Of a stretch of DNA of 64,000 bases, positions 14,878 through 23,335 are shown in pieces. Source of the DNA: CACORA01 sp044234625 (GTDB lineage Bacteria > Planctomycetota > Planctomycetia > Pirellulales > UBA1268); NCBI GenBank assembly GCA_044234625.1, contig JBIIIP010000002.1, positions 1-64,000 of the forward strand. Reading direction: 5' to 3'. Below the pieces are notes generated by a model. It was not told the DNA's origin. It saw only the letters and a program-made list of their open reading frames with translations, and did no database searches. Within the stretch, counting starts at the first letter, position 1. Each line of letters starts with the position of its first letter. Both the position numbers and the translations under genes were made by a program.

Positions 14878-15531
14878 ATGAGCCCACTCGTCAACCCCGC
14901 TGCGCTCTTCTCCTTCCGGCTGCCCTGCCGGAAGCGGAAAACTCTCTGGCCTGCCGCCGCGTGGGATCTCGACGACGCCTGCAAACTGCCCTCGCTGGCC
15001 GCCGTCGCCGGCGTGCCCGACGTGCTCGACCTGTGGATCGCCTGGAATGAACAGGGACTCGCCATCCGCGGCGCCGCCCGCGGTGTCGGCGGCTCGCGAT
15101 GGTGCCACCCCACCAAGCCCGAAGACAGCGACGGCCTGCACCTCTGGATCGCCACCCGCCCCACCGGCGAAAGCCACCGCGCCGGACGGTTCTGCCGCCG
15201 GCTCGCGCTCTTGCCCACCGGCGGCGGCCGCCTCGCCGACAAGCCCGTCGCCGTGCCCGCCATCATCCCGCGCACCAGCGAAATGCCGGCGCCGCTGCCC
15301 GAAGGATCGGTTTCCATCGACGCCACACTTTCCGCCGACGGCTGGGAGATCCGCAGCTTCCTCTCGGCCGAAGCCCTGCCCGGTTGGGACCCCGTGGAAA
15401 TTCCCCGGCTGGGATTCTTCGCGGCGCTCGTCGATCGCCGGCTCGGCCACGTACCCTGCTACGCCCCTCCGGAATTTCCCTGGGACAGCGACCCCACCAC
15501 CTGGGCCGAACTCGAACTCACCAGGAAATGA
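14878..15531 (+). CDS. CBM9/DOMON-like domain protein, unknown function
   Basis: A 217-residue protein without signal peptide. Start at ATG 14878 rather than 14830 because of the TATAAT box at 14812. The whole length reads as one beta-sandwich domain with features of family 9 carbohydrate-binding/DOMON-like modules: LDLWIAWNEQGLAI, then DGLHLWIATRPTG, FCRRLALLPTGG and a long C-terminal strand series (DGWEIRSFLSAEALPGWDP, LGFFAALVDRRLGHVPCYAP). Cytoplasmic proteins of this look are widespread in planctomycetes and uncharacterised. Sugar binding is inference only. Convergent with the helicase gene. Confidence 0.6.
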   Translation: MSPLVNPAALFSFRLPCRKRKTLWPAAAWDLDDACKLPSLAAVAGVPDVLDLWIAWNEQGLAIRGAARGVGGSRWCHPTKPEDSDGLHLWIATRPTGESHRAGRFCRRLALLPTGGGRLADKPVAVPAIIPRTSEMPAPLPEGSVSIDATLSADGWEIRSFLSAEALPGWDPVEIPRLGFFAALVDRRLGHVPCYAPPEFPWDSDPTTWAELELTRK

Positions 15532-15550
15532 ACGCGGTGACCGACCGCGC

Positions 15551-17638
15551 TCACCACTCCGGCTCGGCAAAGGGCTCCACCGTCACGCGGGCCGGCGGCA
15601 GGCTGCCGAGAAACACGCGGCCATAGGGCTTCGTGAGCATCCGCGGATCGAGGATCACCACCCGCCCCCGATCCGCATGCGAGCGGATCAGCCGGCCAAA
15701 CCCCTGCTTCAGCTTGAGCACCGCCTCCGGCAGTTGGTAATCGGCAAACGCATTGCCACCGGCCGCCTTGATGGCCTCGATCCGCGCCGCCACCAACGGC
15801 CGATCGGGTACCGCGAACGGCAGCTTCGTGATGATCACGTTCACCAGCTGCTCCCCCGGCAGATCGATCCCCTGCCAGAAGCCGTCGGTGCCCAGGAGCA
15901 CACTGGCCGGGCCCTCCTTGAAATCGGCGAGCATCTGCGTGCGCGACAATCCATCCGCCTGGCTCACCAGCCGAAAGTTTTTCCGCGCGCACCAGCCCAC
16001 CAGCGCTTCCGACGCCTTGGCCAGCGACCCATGGCTCGTGAAGAGCACCATCGCCCGCCCCTCCGTGCGCTCCACATGCCGCCGGATCATCTCCACCACG
16101 GCCGCGTCGTAGGCGTCGCGGTCGCTCGGATCAGGGAGCCGGTCGATGAGAATCAGTTCGGCCTGCGCGGCGTAATCGAACGGGCTGCCGAGCCGCTTGG
16201 AAACCGCCGCCCGGAGGCCGAGCCGGCCCCGCAGGAAGGCGAAGGGATCGGCCGCCTCGACCCCTTCCACCGTGGCCTCCTCCGCCCCGCCCCCCACCGC
16301 CAGCGTGGCGCTGGCCAGCACGACCGTGCCGACCTTGTCGAACAGCTCGCGGCGCAGCATCGCCCCCACGTCCACCGGGGCGCTGGCCAGCGTGATCCGC
16401 TCCCGGCCGCGCCGCGACCGCGTCGCCTCCACCCACCACACGCTCCCCGGCTCGCCCTGCTCAAGCCACGCATGCACGGCCCCGGCCTGCGCCGTGAGCC
16501 GCTCCGCCAGCGAGAAGAAGTCGTGCCGCTCGGCCTCGCTCGTGATCTGCTCGCCCGCCGTGCGGATCGACCGCGCCAGTCCGCGGAGCACGTCGCCCAG
16601 CGTGTCGGCCACGAGCCGCCGGCGTGGCACCCGCCACGGCGGCGGCCCCTGCCCCGCCACCTCCGCCTTCACGGCCGTGACAAAATCCTCGGCCACCCGC
16701 CGGCAGCGGAGCACGTCCACCTGCAGGTCGGCCAGCCCGTAATGCACGAGCAGGCCGCGGTGCGCCTTCTCGTTGAAAAGCTTCGTGAGCACGCGATCGA
16801 CCCCGGCGCTCGAGAGCCCGACTCCCAAGTGGTCGCTGGCCACGCTCTCCACCATGTGGGCCTCGTCGAAGATCACCACGTCGTAGGCCGGCAGCAGGCT
16901 GGCGCCGGCCCGCCGCAGGGCGAGGTCGGAAAAGAAGAGCGCGTGATTGACGATGAGCACCTGCGCATGCTGGATGCGGCGGCGGGCGGCGTAGTAATGA
17001 CACTGCGCGAAGGTGGGGCAGGCGCGGCCCATGCAGTTGCCGGCGTCGCTCTGGATCTCGTCCCACACCGCCGTCGAGGGCAGCACCGGCAGATCGGCCA
17101 GCGAGCCGTCGGCCGAACTCCGCGCCCAAGCGGCCAGGCCATGCAGTTCGCGCACTTCCGCGTCGTCGGGAAACAGGCTCCCCGCCCGCTCCAGCGCCAG
17201 GGCCAGCCGCCGCAGGCTCACGTAATTGCCGCGGCCCTTCACCAGCACCGCCGAAAACTCGCGCGGCATCACCGCCGCCACCAGCGGGATGTCTTTCGTG
17301 ATGAGTTGCTCCTGGAGGGCGATCGTGTGCGTGGAGATCACGATCCGCCGCGAACGCGGACGGTCGCCCCCGGTGGCCGCCTCGTCGCCATCGTCCCAGG
17401 CGGGCTCCTCGATCGCGGCGGTCTCTTGCTGATCGGCCGTCGCGGCCAACACCGCCGGCACGAGATAGGCCAGGCTCTTGCCCACGCCCGTGCCCGCCTC
17501 CACGATCACATGCCGCCGCTCGGCGATCGCCGCGGAGACGAGGCTCGCCATCTCCACCTGCTGCGGCCGCGATTCCCAGCCCGCGAGCCGCGCCGCGAGA
17601 CGACCGCCGGGCGCGAGAAACTCTTCGGGCGAAAGCAT
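15551..17638 (-). CDS. dinG: DinG/XPD-type ATP-dependent DNA helicase
   Basis: A 695-residue superfamily 2 helicase. Seen: Walker A EAGTGVGKS (47-55), motif Ia-like STHTIALQEQL, VKGRGNYVSLRRL (133-145), Cys residues 202, 207 and 213 (CMGRACPTFAQC), DEAH box DEAHMVE (258-264), and C-terminal motifs LFTSHGSLAKASEAL, GFWQGIDLPGEQL and QGFGRLIRS. It should unwind DNA 5' to 3'. XPD/DinG enzymes bind a 4Fe-4S cluster with four Cys; the last three are spaced as in DinG (x4, x5) but the first, normally in GRxNYxC, is Ser141. An acidic insertion lies at about 76-98. A TACACT hexamer 6 nt upstream suggests a leaderless start, so the longer frame to 17692 is not used. Confidence 0.88.
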   Translation of the reverse strand: MLSPEEFLAPGGRLAARLAGWESRPQQVEMASLVSAAIAERRHVIVEAGTGVGKSLAYLVPAVLAATADQQETAAIEEPAWDDGDEAATGGDRPRSRRIVISTHTIALQEQLITKDIPLVAAVMPREFSAVLVKGRGNYVSLRRLALALERAGSLFPDDAEVRELHGLAAWARSSADGSLADLPVLPSTAVWDEIQSDAGNCMGRACPTFAQCHYYAARRRIQHAQVLIVNHALFFSDLALRRAGASLLPAYDVVIFDEAHMVESVASDHLGVGLSSAGVDRVLTKLFNEKAHRGLLVHYGLADLQVDVLRCRRVAEDFVTAVKAEVAGQGPPPWRVPRRRLVADTLGDVLRGLARSIRTAGEQITSEAERHDFFSLAERLTAQAGAVHAWLEQGEPGSVWWVEATRSRRGRERITLASAPVDVGAMLRRELFDKVGTVVLASATLAVGGGAEEATVEGVEAADPFAFLRGRLGLRAAVSKRLGSPFDYAAQAELILIDRLPDPSDRDAYDAAVVEMIRRHVERTEGRAMVLFTSHGSLAKASEALVGWCARKNFRLVSQADGLSRTQMLADFKEGPASVLLGTDGFWQGIDLPGEQLVNVIITKLPFAVPDRPLVAARIEAIKAAGGNAFADYQLPEAVLKLKQGFGRLIRSHADRGRVVILDPRMLTKPYGRVFLGSLPPARVTVEPFAEPEW

Positions 17639-17644
17639 CCGGGC

Positions 17645-17650
17645 AGTGTA
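17645..17650 (-). promoter_or_regulatory. -10-like TACACT, 6 nt before the helicase ATG
   Basis: TACACT on the minus strand ends 6 nt before the A of the ATG at 17638, placing the expected transcription start on the start codon. Same spacing as at 12371, 28147 and 47055. Confidence 0.45.
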
Positions 17651-17809
17651 GCGGCTGCGTGGCCCCGCCTCGACGAACGGCGGGGATTTCACCGGCCACG
17701 CTGCCGCCGCTCCGATCGGAGGCGATGAACTCGCCCGCGTGGCGCCGGCGATGGATTTTTGAGGGGTTCGAAGTACAAGTAGAAGTGCCGTCCCGCGAAA
17801 GGAACCGCC

Positions 17810-19219
17810 ATGCCCAATTCATCCGCATCGCCGAAAGCCTGGGGCGGCGTGTTTCGCGAGACCACCGACAAGCGGGTGGAACTGTTTTCGGAGAGCGTGT
17901 CGTTCGACAAGCGGCTCGCCGACGACGACATCGAAGCCTCCACCGCCCACGCGCGGATGCTCGCGGCCTGCGGCCTGATCACCGCCGCCGAAGCCGAGGC
18001 GATCGCCGCCGCGCTGGCCGAGATCCGCGCCGACATCCACGCCGGGCGGTTCGCATACACCGCCGCCAAGGAAGACATCCATCTCCACATCGAGTCGGCG
18101 CTCACCGCCAAGCTCGGTGACACGGGCCGCAAGCTCCACACGGCGCGGAGCCGCAACGACCAGGTGGCCACCGACCTGCGGCTCTACTGCCGGCGGGCGA
18201 TCGACCGGCTCGATGCCGGCCTCGCCGACCTGCAGCGGGCGATCGTGGGCCTCGCCGAGCGAGAGCGGAGCCTCGTCATCCCGGGCTACACGCACCTCCG
18301 CCGGGCCCAGCCCGTGCTCGCCGCACACCAACTCCTCGCCTGGTGTGAGAAACTCGAGCGTGATCGCGAGCGGCTGGCGGACTGTCGGAAGCGCACCAAC
18401 ATCCTGCCGCTCGGGTCGGGGGCGCTGGCCGGGTCGAGCCTGCCCATCGACCGTGGCCACGTGCAGCAGTCGCTGGGCTTCGCGGGCGTGGCCGCCAACA
18501 GCGTCGACGGTGCCAGCGACCGCGACTTCGTCTGCGAGCTGGCGTTCGTGATCGCGTTGGCGGCCGTGCACCTCTCGCAGTGGGCCGAAGAATGGATCCT
18601 GTGGAGCACCGAGGAATTCGGGTTCCTCCGGCTTCCCGAGGGCTTCTGCACTGGAAGCTCGATCATGCCGCAGAAGATCAACCCCGACGTCCTCGAATTG
18701 GTGCGCGGGAAGTCGGCCCGCACGATCGGCAACGCCCAGGCGCTGCTCGTGCTCATGAAGGGCCTGCCCACCGCCTACAACCGCGACCTCCAGGAAGACA
18801 AGGAAGCCATCTTCGACTCCATCGACACGCTCGAGGCCGTGCTCGGCGTGGCCGCGCCGCTGGTGGCCGGCACATCGTTCGACCACCCGCGCGTCGCCGC
18901 CACGCTCGACCGTGGCCATCTCGATGCGACAAGCCTGATGGAGGCGCTGATCGCCGACGGCGTGCCGCAGCGGACGGCCCACGAGACCGTCGGCCACCTC
19001 GTGCGGCGGGCGATGACAAAGGGGGTGAGGCTGGCAGACCTTGCCGACGAGGAATGCCGGCGGGAGTACGCGGGCTGGAAAAGCACGTTTCGCGCGGCCC
19101 TCGGGGCTTCGCGGGCAGTTGAGCGGATGGCCAGTTTCGGGTCGACCGCCCCGGCCGGCGTTGCCGACCAAATCGAGGCATGGAAACGTCGCATCGCTCC
19201 GCCCGCCGCGCAGTCCTGA
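17810..19219 (+). CDS. argH: Argininosuccinate lyase
   Basis: A 469-residue fumarase/aspartase-superfamily enzyme, the usual length. Seen: N-terminal WGGVFRETTDKRVELFSESV, the HTARSRNDQVATDLRLY loop (about 108-124), the helix GYTHLRRAQPVLAAHQLL, and the family signature GSSIMPQKINPDV (about 281-293) that carries the catalytic Ser. It splits argininosuccinate into arginine and fumarate, the last step of arginine synthesis, in the cytoplasm. ATG with AAAGGA upstream. The last 40 bp overlap the start of the next gene in another frame, an unusually long overlap that suggests translational coupling. No other arg genes are nearby. Confidence 0.95.
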   Translation: MPNSSASPKAWGGVFRETTDKRVELFSESVSFDKRLADDDIEASTAHARMLAACGLITAAEAEAIAAALAEIRADIHAGRFAYTAAKEDIHLHIESALTAKLGDTGRKLHTARSRNDQVATDLRLYCRRAIDRLDAGLADLQRAIVGLAERERSLVIPGYTHLRRAQPVLAAHQLLAWCEKLERDRERLADCRKRTNILPLGSGALAGSSLPIDRGHVQQSLGFAGVAANSVDGASDRDFVCELAFVIALAAVHLSQWAEEWILWSTEEFGFLRLPEGFCTGSSIMPQKINPDVLELVRGKSARTIGNAQALLVLMKGLPTAYNRDLQEDKEAIFDSIDTLEAVLGVAAPLVAGTSFDHPRVAATLDRGHLDATSLMEALIADGVPQRTAHETVGHLVRRAMTKGVRLADLADEECRREYAGWKSTFRAALGASRAVERMASFGSTAPAGVADQIEAWKRRIAPPAAQS

Positions 19220-21348
19220 AAGCCATCGCCCTGGCCGGGCTGGCGGCGGCCCCGGCCGTCGCCGCCGACACGGTGCAGCAGCCGCTCGACCCGATGGCGC
19301 AGGCCGTCGTCCATTCGCTCCGCGTGCGGCGGGTGGAGTCGCCCGCCGATCTCGTCGAGTCGGCCGCGTTGGCCGCCGATGTGGAGGCGCTGGCCGATGC
19401 AGTCGATTTCTTCCGGCAGTTCCTCGACGCGGTCGGTGAGGCCGGCGACCGGAAGGCAGACGTGCTGGCCGACGTCGGTGACCGCGTCGACCCCGGCGCG
19501 CTCCGCCGCCTCCAGCGGCTCATCGCTCCCTTCGAGCCCGAAGGGGTGAAGGTGTTGGACGCGGCGGTGGAGTTGGCGGGCCGCAGGCGCCGCGATCCCG
19601 CCCGGCTCACGGCCGCGGCCGCCGCGCTCGGCGATCCGTCGGCCACGACACGGATCGCCGCCGCCGGCGAACTCGCCCGCAGCCGCACCGCCGCCCTGCC
19701 CGCACTCGTCGCCCTGCTCGTGACCGACGATGCCGCCAGCCACAGGGCCCGCGGACTGGCCCGCGGGATCATCCATGAGATGGGGGCCGAAGGTCGGCAA
19801 TCGCTGCTGGCCTGGCTCGGCTCGGACGACGTCGGCCGCTGGCCCGGCGTGATCGCGGGCCTCATCGCCAGCGACGACGAAGACACCGACTTTTTCCTCG
19901 CCCCCGCGATGGCCGACGACGTGCCGCCGGCGGTCCGCCGCGCCGCCCGCGCCGCGCTGGCCGCTGCCGGCGACTCCCCATCCCCGGACGAGGCCCGGGC
20001 GCGGCTCGCCACGCGGCTGGATCGGTTGCTCACCCAAGACGGCCTTCCCCCCGCGGCCTCGCTCGCCGACAAGCAGGTCGAGTGGGCCGTGTGGAATCCA
20101 CAACGTCGCGCGGTCGAGCGGCTGACGATCTCGACGCGGCTGGCGCGGGCCCAGACGGCGATTCATCTCGCCCGCGATCTCTCCGTGTTCGCCCCGACCG
20201 ATCCGGCCCAGGTGAGGCTCGTGCTGCTGGCCCGGCTGGAAATGCTCACCGCGCTGGCCGGCGAGCGGCCGGGGGCGATCGCCGCGATCCCGGCCGAGCC
20301 GCTCCAGGCGGCGCTCGCCGGACCGGAGGGGTTCGACCAGGCCATCGCGGCCGACGTGCTCGATGAAGCGGCGGCGCGTGGACTCACCGCCTCGGCCGCC
20401 GCCGCCGCGCGGGCGATCCGTGAGGCGAATGCCGCAGGCGTCGCCCTGCCGCCGCAGGTGCGGAGGGCGCTCGTGCGGGCGATCACCGTGCCCGACGATC
20501 CGCTGGCCTTCGAGGCGGCCCGGACGCTGGCCGAATGCGGCGGCAACCCGCCTTATCCCGGGGCGAGCCTCGTGGTGAAAACGCTCATCCATGCCGCGAC
20601 ATCCACCGGCATTGACCGTGCGGTCGTCGCCCACCCGGACGACGCCGTCGTCGCGGAACTCGCCGCCGGCCTCGCCCGTCACGGCTATCAGGCCGTGCGC
20701 GTGCACGACGGCCGCGATGCGATCCTCGCCACCCGCGAGTCGGCCGACACGGCGCTCGTGGTGCTCGCCGCGCGGCTCGGTCGGCCATCCGCGCTGGAGA
20801 CCACGCAGTTTCTACAGCACGGCAGCGACCGCGCGGCGCCGCCCGTGCTCGTCGTCGTCGATCCGCTCGACGACGATCCCCGCGGCCCGTTCCTCACCTG
20901 CCTCATCCAGGCCTTCGCGGAGATGGAGTGCGTGGCGATCGTCGATCGGATGGAGAGTTTCTTCGCAGCGTCGAAGGATGCGGAGACAGGGGCCAACCTG
21001 CCGCCCCGGTTTCTCGACGCGCTGGCCGTGGCGGCCGGCCCGACGGCGGCCGATCCCGCGCTGCGGGGGGCGCTGGCGGCGGTGCGGCTGGAACGGGCCC
21101 GCACGGCCCTGGCGACCTTGGCGGGGCTCGCCGACCGCGGCTGGGACGTGCAGGCAGCCGTGCCCGTGGCCCGGCTGGCCCTGGCGCATGAAAAACTGCA
21201 CCCACCGGCCAAGGCACTGCTGAGGGCGACCGGCCGCATGTACAATCGGCCGACGGACACGCAGGGCCGAGCCCTGGCCGGCAATCCCTCCGCTCCCATC
21301 ACGACGCCCAGCACGCAGGCCGCGCCTGTCCGAGCCGATGCTCCGTAA
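19180..21348 (+). CDS. Exported HEAT-like repeat protein with a receiver-like segment, unknown function
   Basis: A 722-residue protein I cannot name. The N-terminus (SARRAVLKAIALAGLAAAPAVAA) has twin arginines before a hydrophobic stretch, so Tat or Sec export is likely. Residues about 60-300 are Ala-rich helical repeats of HEAT/PBS type (DPSATTRIAAAGELARSRTAALPALVALLV, VPPAVRRAARAALAAAG). Residues about 490-590 resemble a response-regulator fold (VVAHPDDAVVAELAAGLARH, then VRVHDGRDAILA, VLVVVDPLDDDP) without a clear phosphorylatable pocket. It overlaps argH by 40 bp and the sigma-54 activator by 11 bp, so it is likely made together with both. Starting inside argH is supported by the signal sequence. 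Confidence 0.7.
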   Translation: METSHRSARRAVLKAIALAGLAAAPAVAADTVQQPLDPMAQAVVHSLRVRRVESPADLVESAALAADVEALADAVDFFRQFLDAVGEAGDRKADVLADVGDRVDPGALRRLQRLIAPFEPEGVKVLDAAVELAGRRRRDPARLTAAAAALGDPSATTRIAAAGELARSRTAALPALVALLVTDDAASHRARGLARGIIHEMGAEGRQSLLAWLGSDDVGRWPGVIAGLIASDDEDTDFFLAPAMADDVPPAVRRAARAALAAAGDSPSPDEARARLATRLDRLLTQDGLPPAASLADKQVEWAVWNPQRRAVERLTISTRLARAQTAIHLARDLSVFAPTDPAQVRLVLLARLEMLTALAGERPGAIAAIPAEPLQAALAGPEGFDQAIAADVLDEAAARGLTASAAAAARAIREANAAGVALPPQVRRALVRAITVPDDPLAFEAARTLAECGGNPPYPGASLVVKTLIHAATSTGIDRAVVAHPDDAVVAELAAGLARHGYQAVRVHDGRDAILATRESADTALVVLAARLGRPSALETTQFLQHGSDRAAPPVLVVVDPLDDDPRGPFLTCLIQAFAEMECVAIVDRMESFFAASKDAETGANLPPRFLDALAVAAGPTAADPALRGALAAVRLERARTALATLAGLADRGWDVQAAVPVARLALAHEKLHPPAKALLRATGRMYNRPTDTQGRALAGNPSAPITTPSTQAAPVRADAP

Positions 21349-22399
21349 CCCAGCCCAGCCCGGCGACGATCCCCAGACGCCTCCCATCGCGGGGCTCATC
21401 GGGGGAGGCCCGGCCATGCAGGCGGTCTACGCGATGACCCGCCGTGTGGCCACGTCAAACGCATCGGTGCTCCTCGTCGGTGAGACCGGCACCGGCAAGG
21501 AGCTGATCGCCAAGGCGATCCACGAGCTTTCGCCGCGGAGCACGGGCCCGTTCGTCCGCGTCAACTGCGGGGCCCTCTCGGAAAGCCTGCTGGAAAGCGA
21601 GCTCTTCGGCCACGTCCGCGGCTCGTTCACCGGCGCCGTCGCCAACCGAGCCGGCCGCTTCGAGGCCGCGCACACGGGCACGATCTTTCTCGACGAGATC
21701 AATTCGACCACCCCGAAGCTGCAGGTGAAACTGCTGCGCGTGCTCCAGGAGCGCGAGTTCGAGCGGGTGGGCGACACCGAGACGATCAGCGTCGACACCC
21801 GCGTGATCGCCGCCAGCAACCGCGAACTGCTCGACGAGGTGGCGAAGGAGAACTTCCGCGAAGATCTCTACTACCGCCTCAACGTCGTGCCCATCTACCT
21901 GCCGCCGCTGCGGTCGCGCCGCGAGGATATCGCGCTGCTTACCATGCATTTCCTGGAGCACTACAGCGAGCAGTGCGAGCGGTACGTGGTGCACGTCCAC
22001 AAAGACGCCCTGGAGGCGCTCACGGCCTACCACTGGCCGGGCAATGTGCGCGAACTGCAAAACGTGATCGAGCGCTGCGTCGTGCTCGCGCCCGGCGACG
22101 AGATCACGCTCGACCTCCTCCCTCCGGCGATGCGCGGAGCCCGGCCGCCGGTGACGATGCCCGGCCGCGGGGGCGACCTCGACAGCCTCGCCCGCGAGCT
22201 CGTCGAGCAGGGCATGGCGACGGCCGGGGCCGACGATGAGAACCTCTTCGAGCGGATCGTGAGTCGCGTGGAGCGCGAGCTGATCGCGCAGATGCTCGCC
22301 GCCTGCAATGGCGTGCAGCTCAAGGCCGCCGCCCGCCTCGGCATCAACCGCAACACGCTCCGCAAGAAGCTCCTGGAGCACGGCCTCGAAGAGGAGTAG
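21338..22399 (+). CDS. Sigma-54-dependent transcriptional activator without a receiver domain
   Basis: A 353-residue bacterial enhancer-binding protein. Seen: Walker A GETGTGKE (about 48-55), NCGALSESLLESELFGH, sigma-54 contact loop GSFTGA (a GAFTGA variant, about 91-96), Walker B GTIFLDEI (about 109-116), arginine-finger region FREDLYYRLNVVPIYLPPLR, WPGNVRELQN, and a C-terminal Fis-type HTH (LKAAARLGINRNTLRKKLLEHG). It uses ATP to open RNA polymerase-sigma-54 promoters. There is no N-terminal GAF, PAS or receiver domain, so activity may be controlled by a partner; the upstream overlapping HEAT-like protein with its receiver-like segment is an obvious candidate (inference). Its targets are unknown. 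Confidence 0.9.
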   Translation: MLRNPAQPGDDPQTPPIAGLIGGGPAMQAVYAMTRRVATSNASVLLVGETGTGKELIAKAIHELSPRSTGPFVRVNCGALSESLLESELFGHVRGSFTGAVANRAGRFEAAHTGTIFLDEINSTTPKLQVKLLRVLQEREFERVGDTETISVDTRVIAASNRELLDEVAKENFREDLYYRLNVVPIYLPPLRSRREDIALLTMHFLEHYSEQCERYVVHVHKDALEALTAYHWPGNVRELQNVIERCVVLAPGDEITLDLLPPAMRGARPPVTMPGRGGDLDSLARELVEQGMATAGADDENLFERIVSRVERELIAQMLAACNGVQLKAAARLGINRNTLRKKLLEHGLEEE

Positions 22400-22405
22400 G
22401 CCGCG

Positions 22406-23335
22406 TCACGCTTCCGCCATCTCGCGGGCGTGGTAGCTCGACCGCACGAACGGCCCGCTGGCCACGTTGCGGAAGCCCATGCGGCGGGCCAACTCGCCCA
22501 GTTCGTCGAACTCCTCCGGCGGCACATACCGCTCGACGGGCAGCGACTCCGCCGTGGGCTGCAAATATTGGCCGAGCGTGAGGAAATCGACGCCGTGCTC
22601 GAGCAGGTCGGCAAACACGTCGAGGAGCTCGTCGCGGGTCTCGCCGAGGCCGAGCATGAGGCCGCTCTTCGTCTTCACGGCAGGCATGATCCGCTTGGCG
22701 GCGGCGAGGAGCTGGAGCGTCCAGGAATACACGCTCTTGCGGCCCCGGACGGTGCGGTAGAGCCGGGGCACGGTCTCTGTGTTGTGGTTGAAGACGTCGG
22801 GCTTCGCTTCCAGCAGGCGCTCCAAGGCCCCTTCCTTGCCGATGAAGTCGGGCACGAGCACTTCGATCACGGCCCCGGTCGCCGCCCGCACCGCCTCGAC
22901 CGTGCGCCGGAAATGGTCGGCGCCGCCGTCGGGGAGGTCGTCACGGGTCACGCTCGTGATCACCACGTGCGCCAACCCCAGCCGCCGCGCCGCCTCGGCC
23001 ACACGGTCCGGCTCGTCAAGCTCGAGGTCCTCCGTCCTGCCCTTCGGCACCGAACAGAAGCCGCAGGGCCGCGTGCACACGTTGCCGAGGATCATGAACG
23101 TGGCCGTGCGCTGCGACCAGCATTCGAGGCGGTTGGGGCACTTCGCCGACGAGCAGACCGTTTCCAGCTTCAATTCGGCGATGAGGTGGGCCGTCTCGCC
23201 ATGACCGCCCCCCGGCTCGAGGTTGCGGCGCAGCCACGGCGGCAGCCGGCGCGGAGCGGCCGCCGCCGGGGGCGCGCCGGCGCCGTCGATGATCGGCAGC
23301 GGAATGAGCGGCACGGTAGCGTCGCTATCCGACAC
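22406..23335 (-). CDS. lipA: Lipoyl synthase
   Basis: A 309-residue radical SAM enzyme. Seen: the auxiliary 4Fe-4S motif CSSAKCPNRLECW (C-x4-C-x5-C), the radical SAM motif CTRPCGFCSV (C-x3-C-x2-C), VITSVTRDDLPDGGADHF, FNHNTETVPRLY, KSGLMLGLGET and the C-terminal RSSYHA serine that ligates the auxiliary cluster. It inserts two sulfurs into octanoyl groups on lipoyl domains. The GTG start at 23335 overlaps the lipB stop by 11 bp, which fits a coupled lipB-lipA operon; the longer frame to 23542 lies antiphase inside lipB and is rejected. The N-terminal about 30 residues are Pro/Ala-rich. Confidence 0.94.
   Translation of the reverse strand: MSDSDATVPLIPLPIIDGAGAPPAAAAPRRLPPWLRRNLEPGGGHGETAHLIAELKLETVCSSAKCPNRLECWSQRTATFMILGNVCTRPCGFCSVPKGRTEDLELDEPDRVAEAARRLGLAHVVITSVTRDDLPDGGADHFRRTVEAVRAATGAVIEVLVPDFIGKEGALERLLEAKPDVFNHNTETVPRLYRTVRGRKSVYSWTLQLLAAAKRIMPAVKTKSGLMLGLGETRDELLDVFADLLEHGVDFLTLGQYLQPTAESLPVERYVPPEEFDELGELARRMGFRNVASGPFVRSSYHAREMAEA

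Noticed and set aside
15047..17728. 893-codon plus-strand open frame opposite the DinG helicase
   Set aside because: Pro/Arg/His-rich translation with no motifs; it mirrors the real minus-strand helicase, an effect of high GC third positions.
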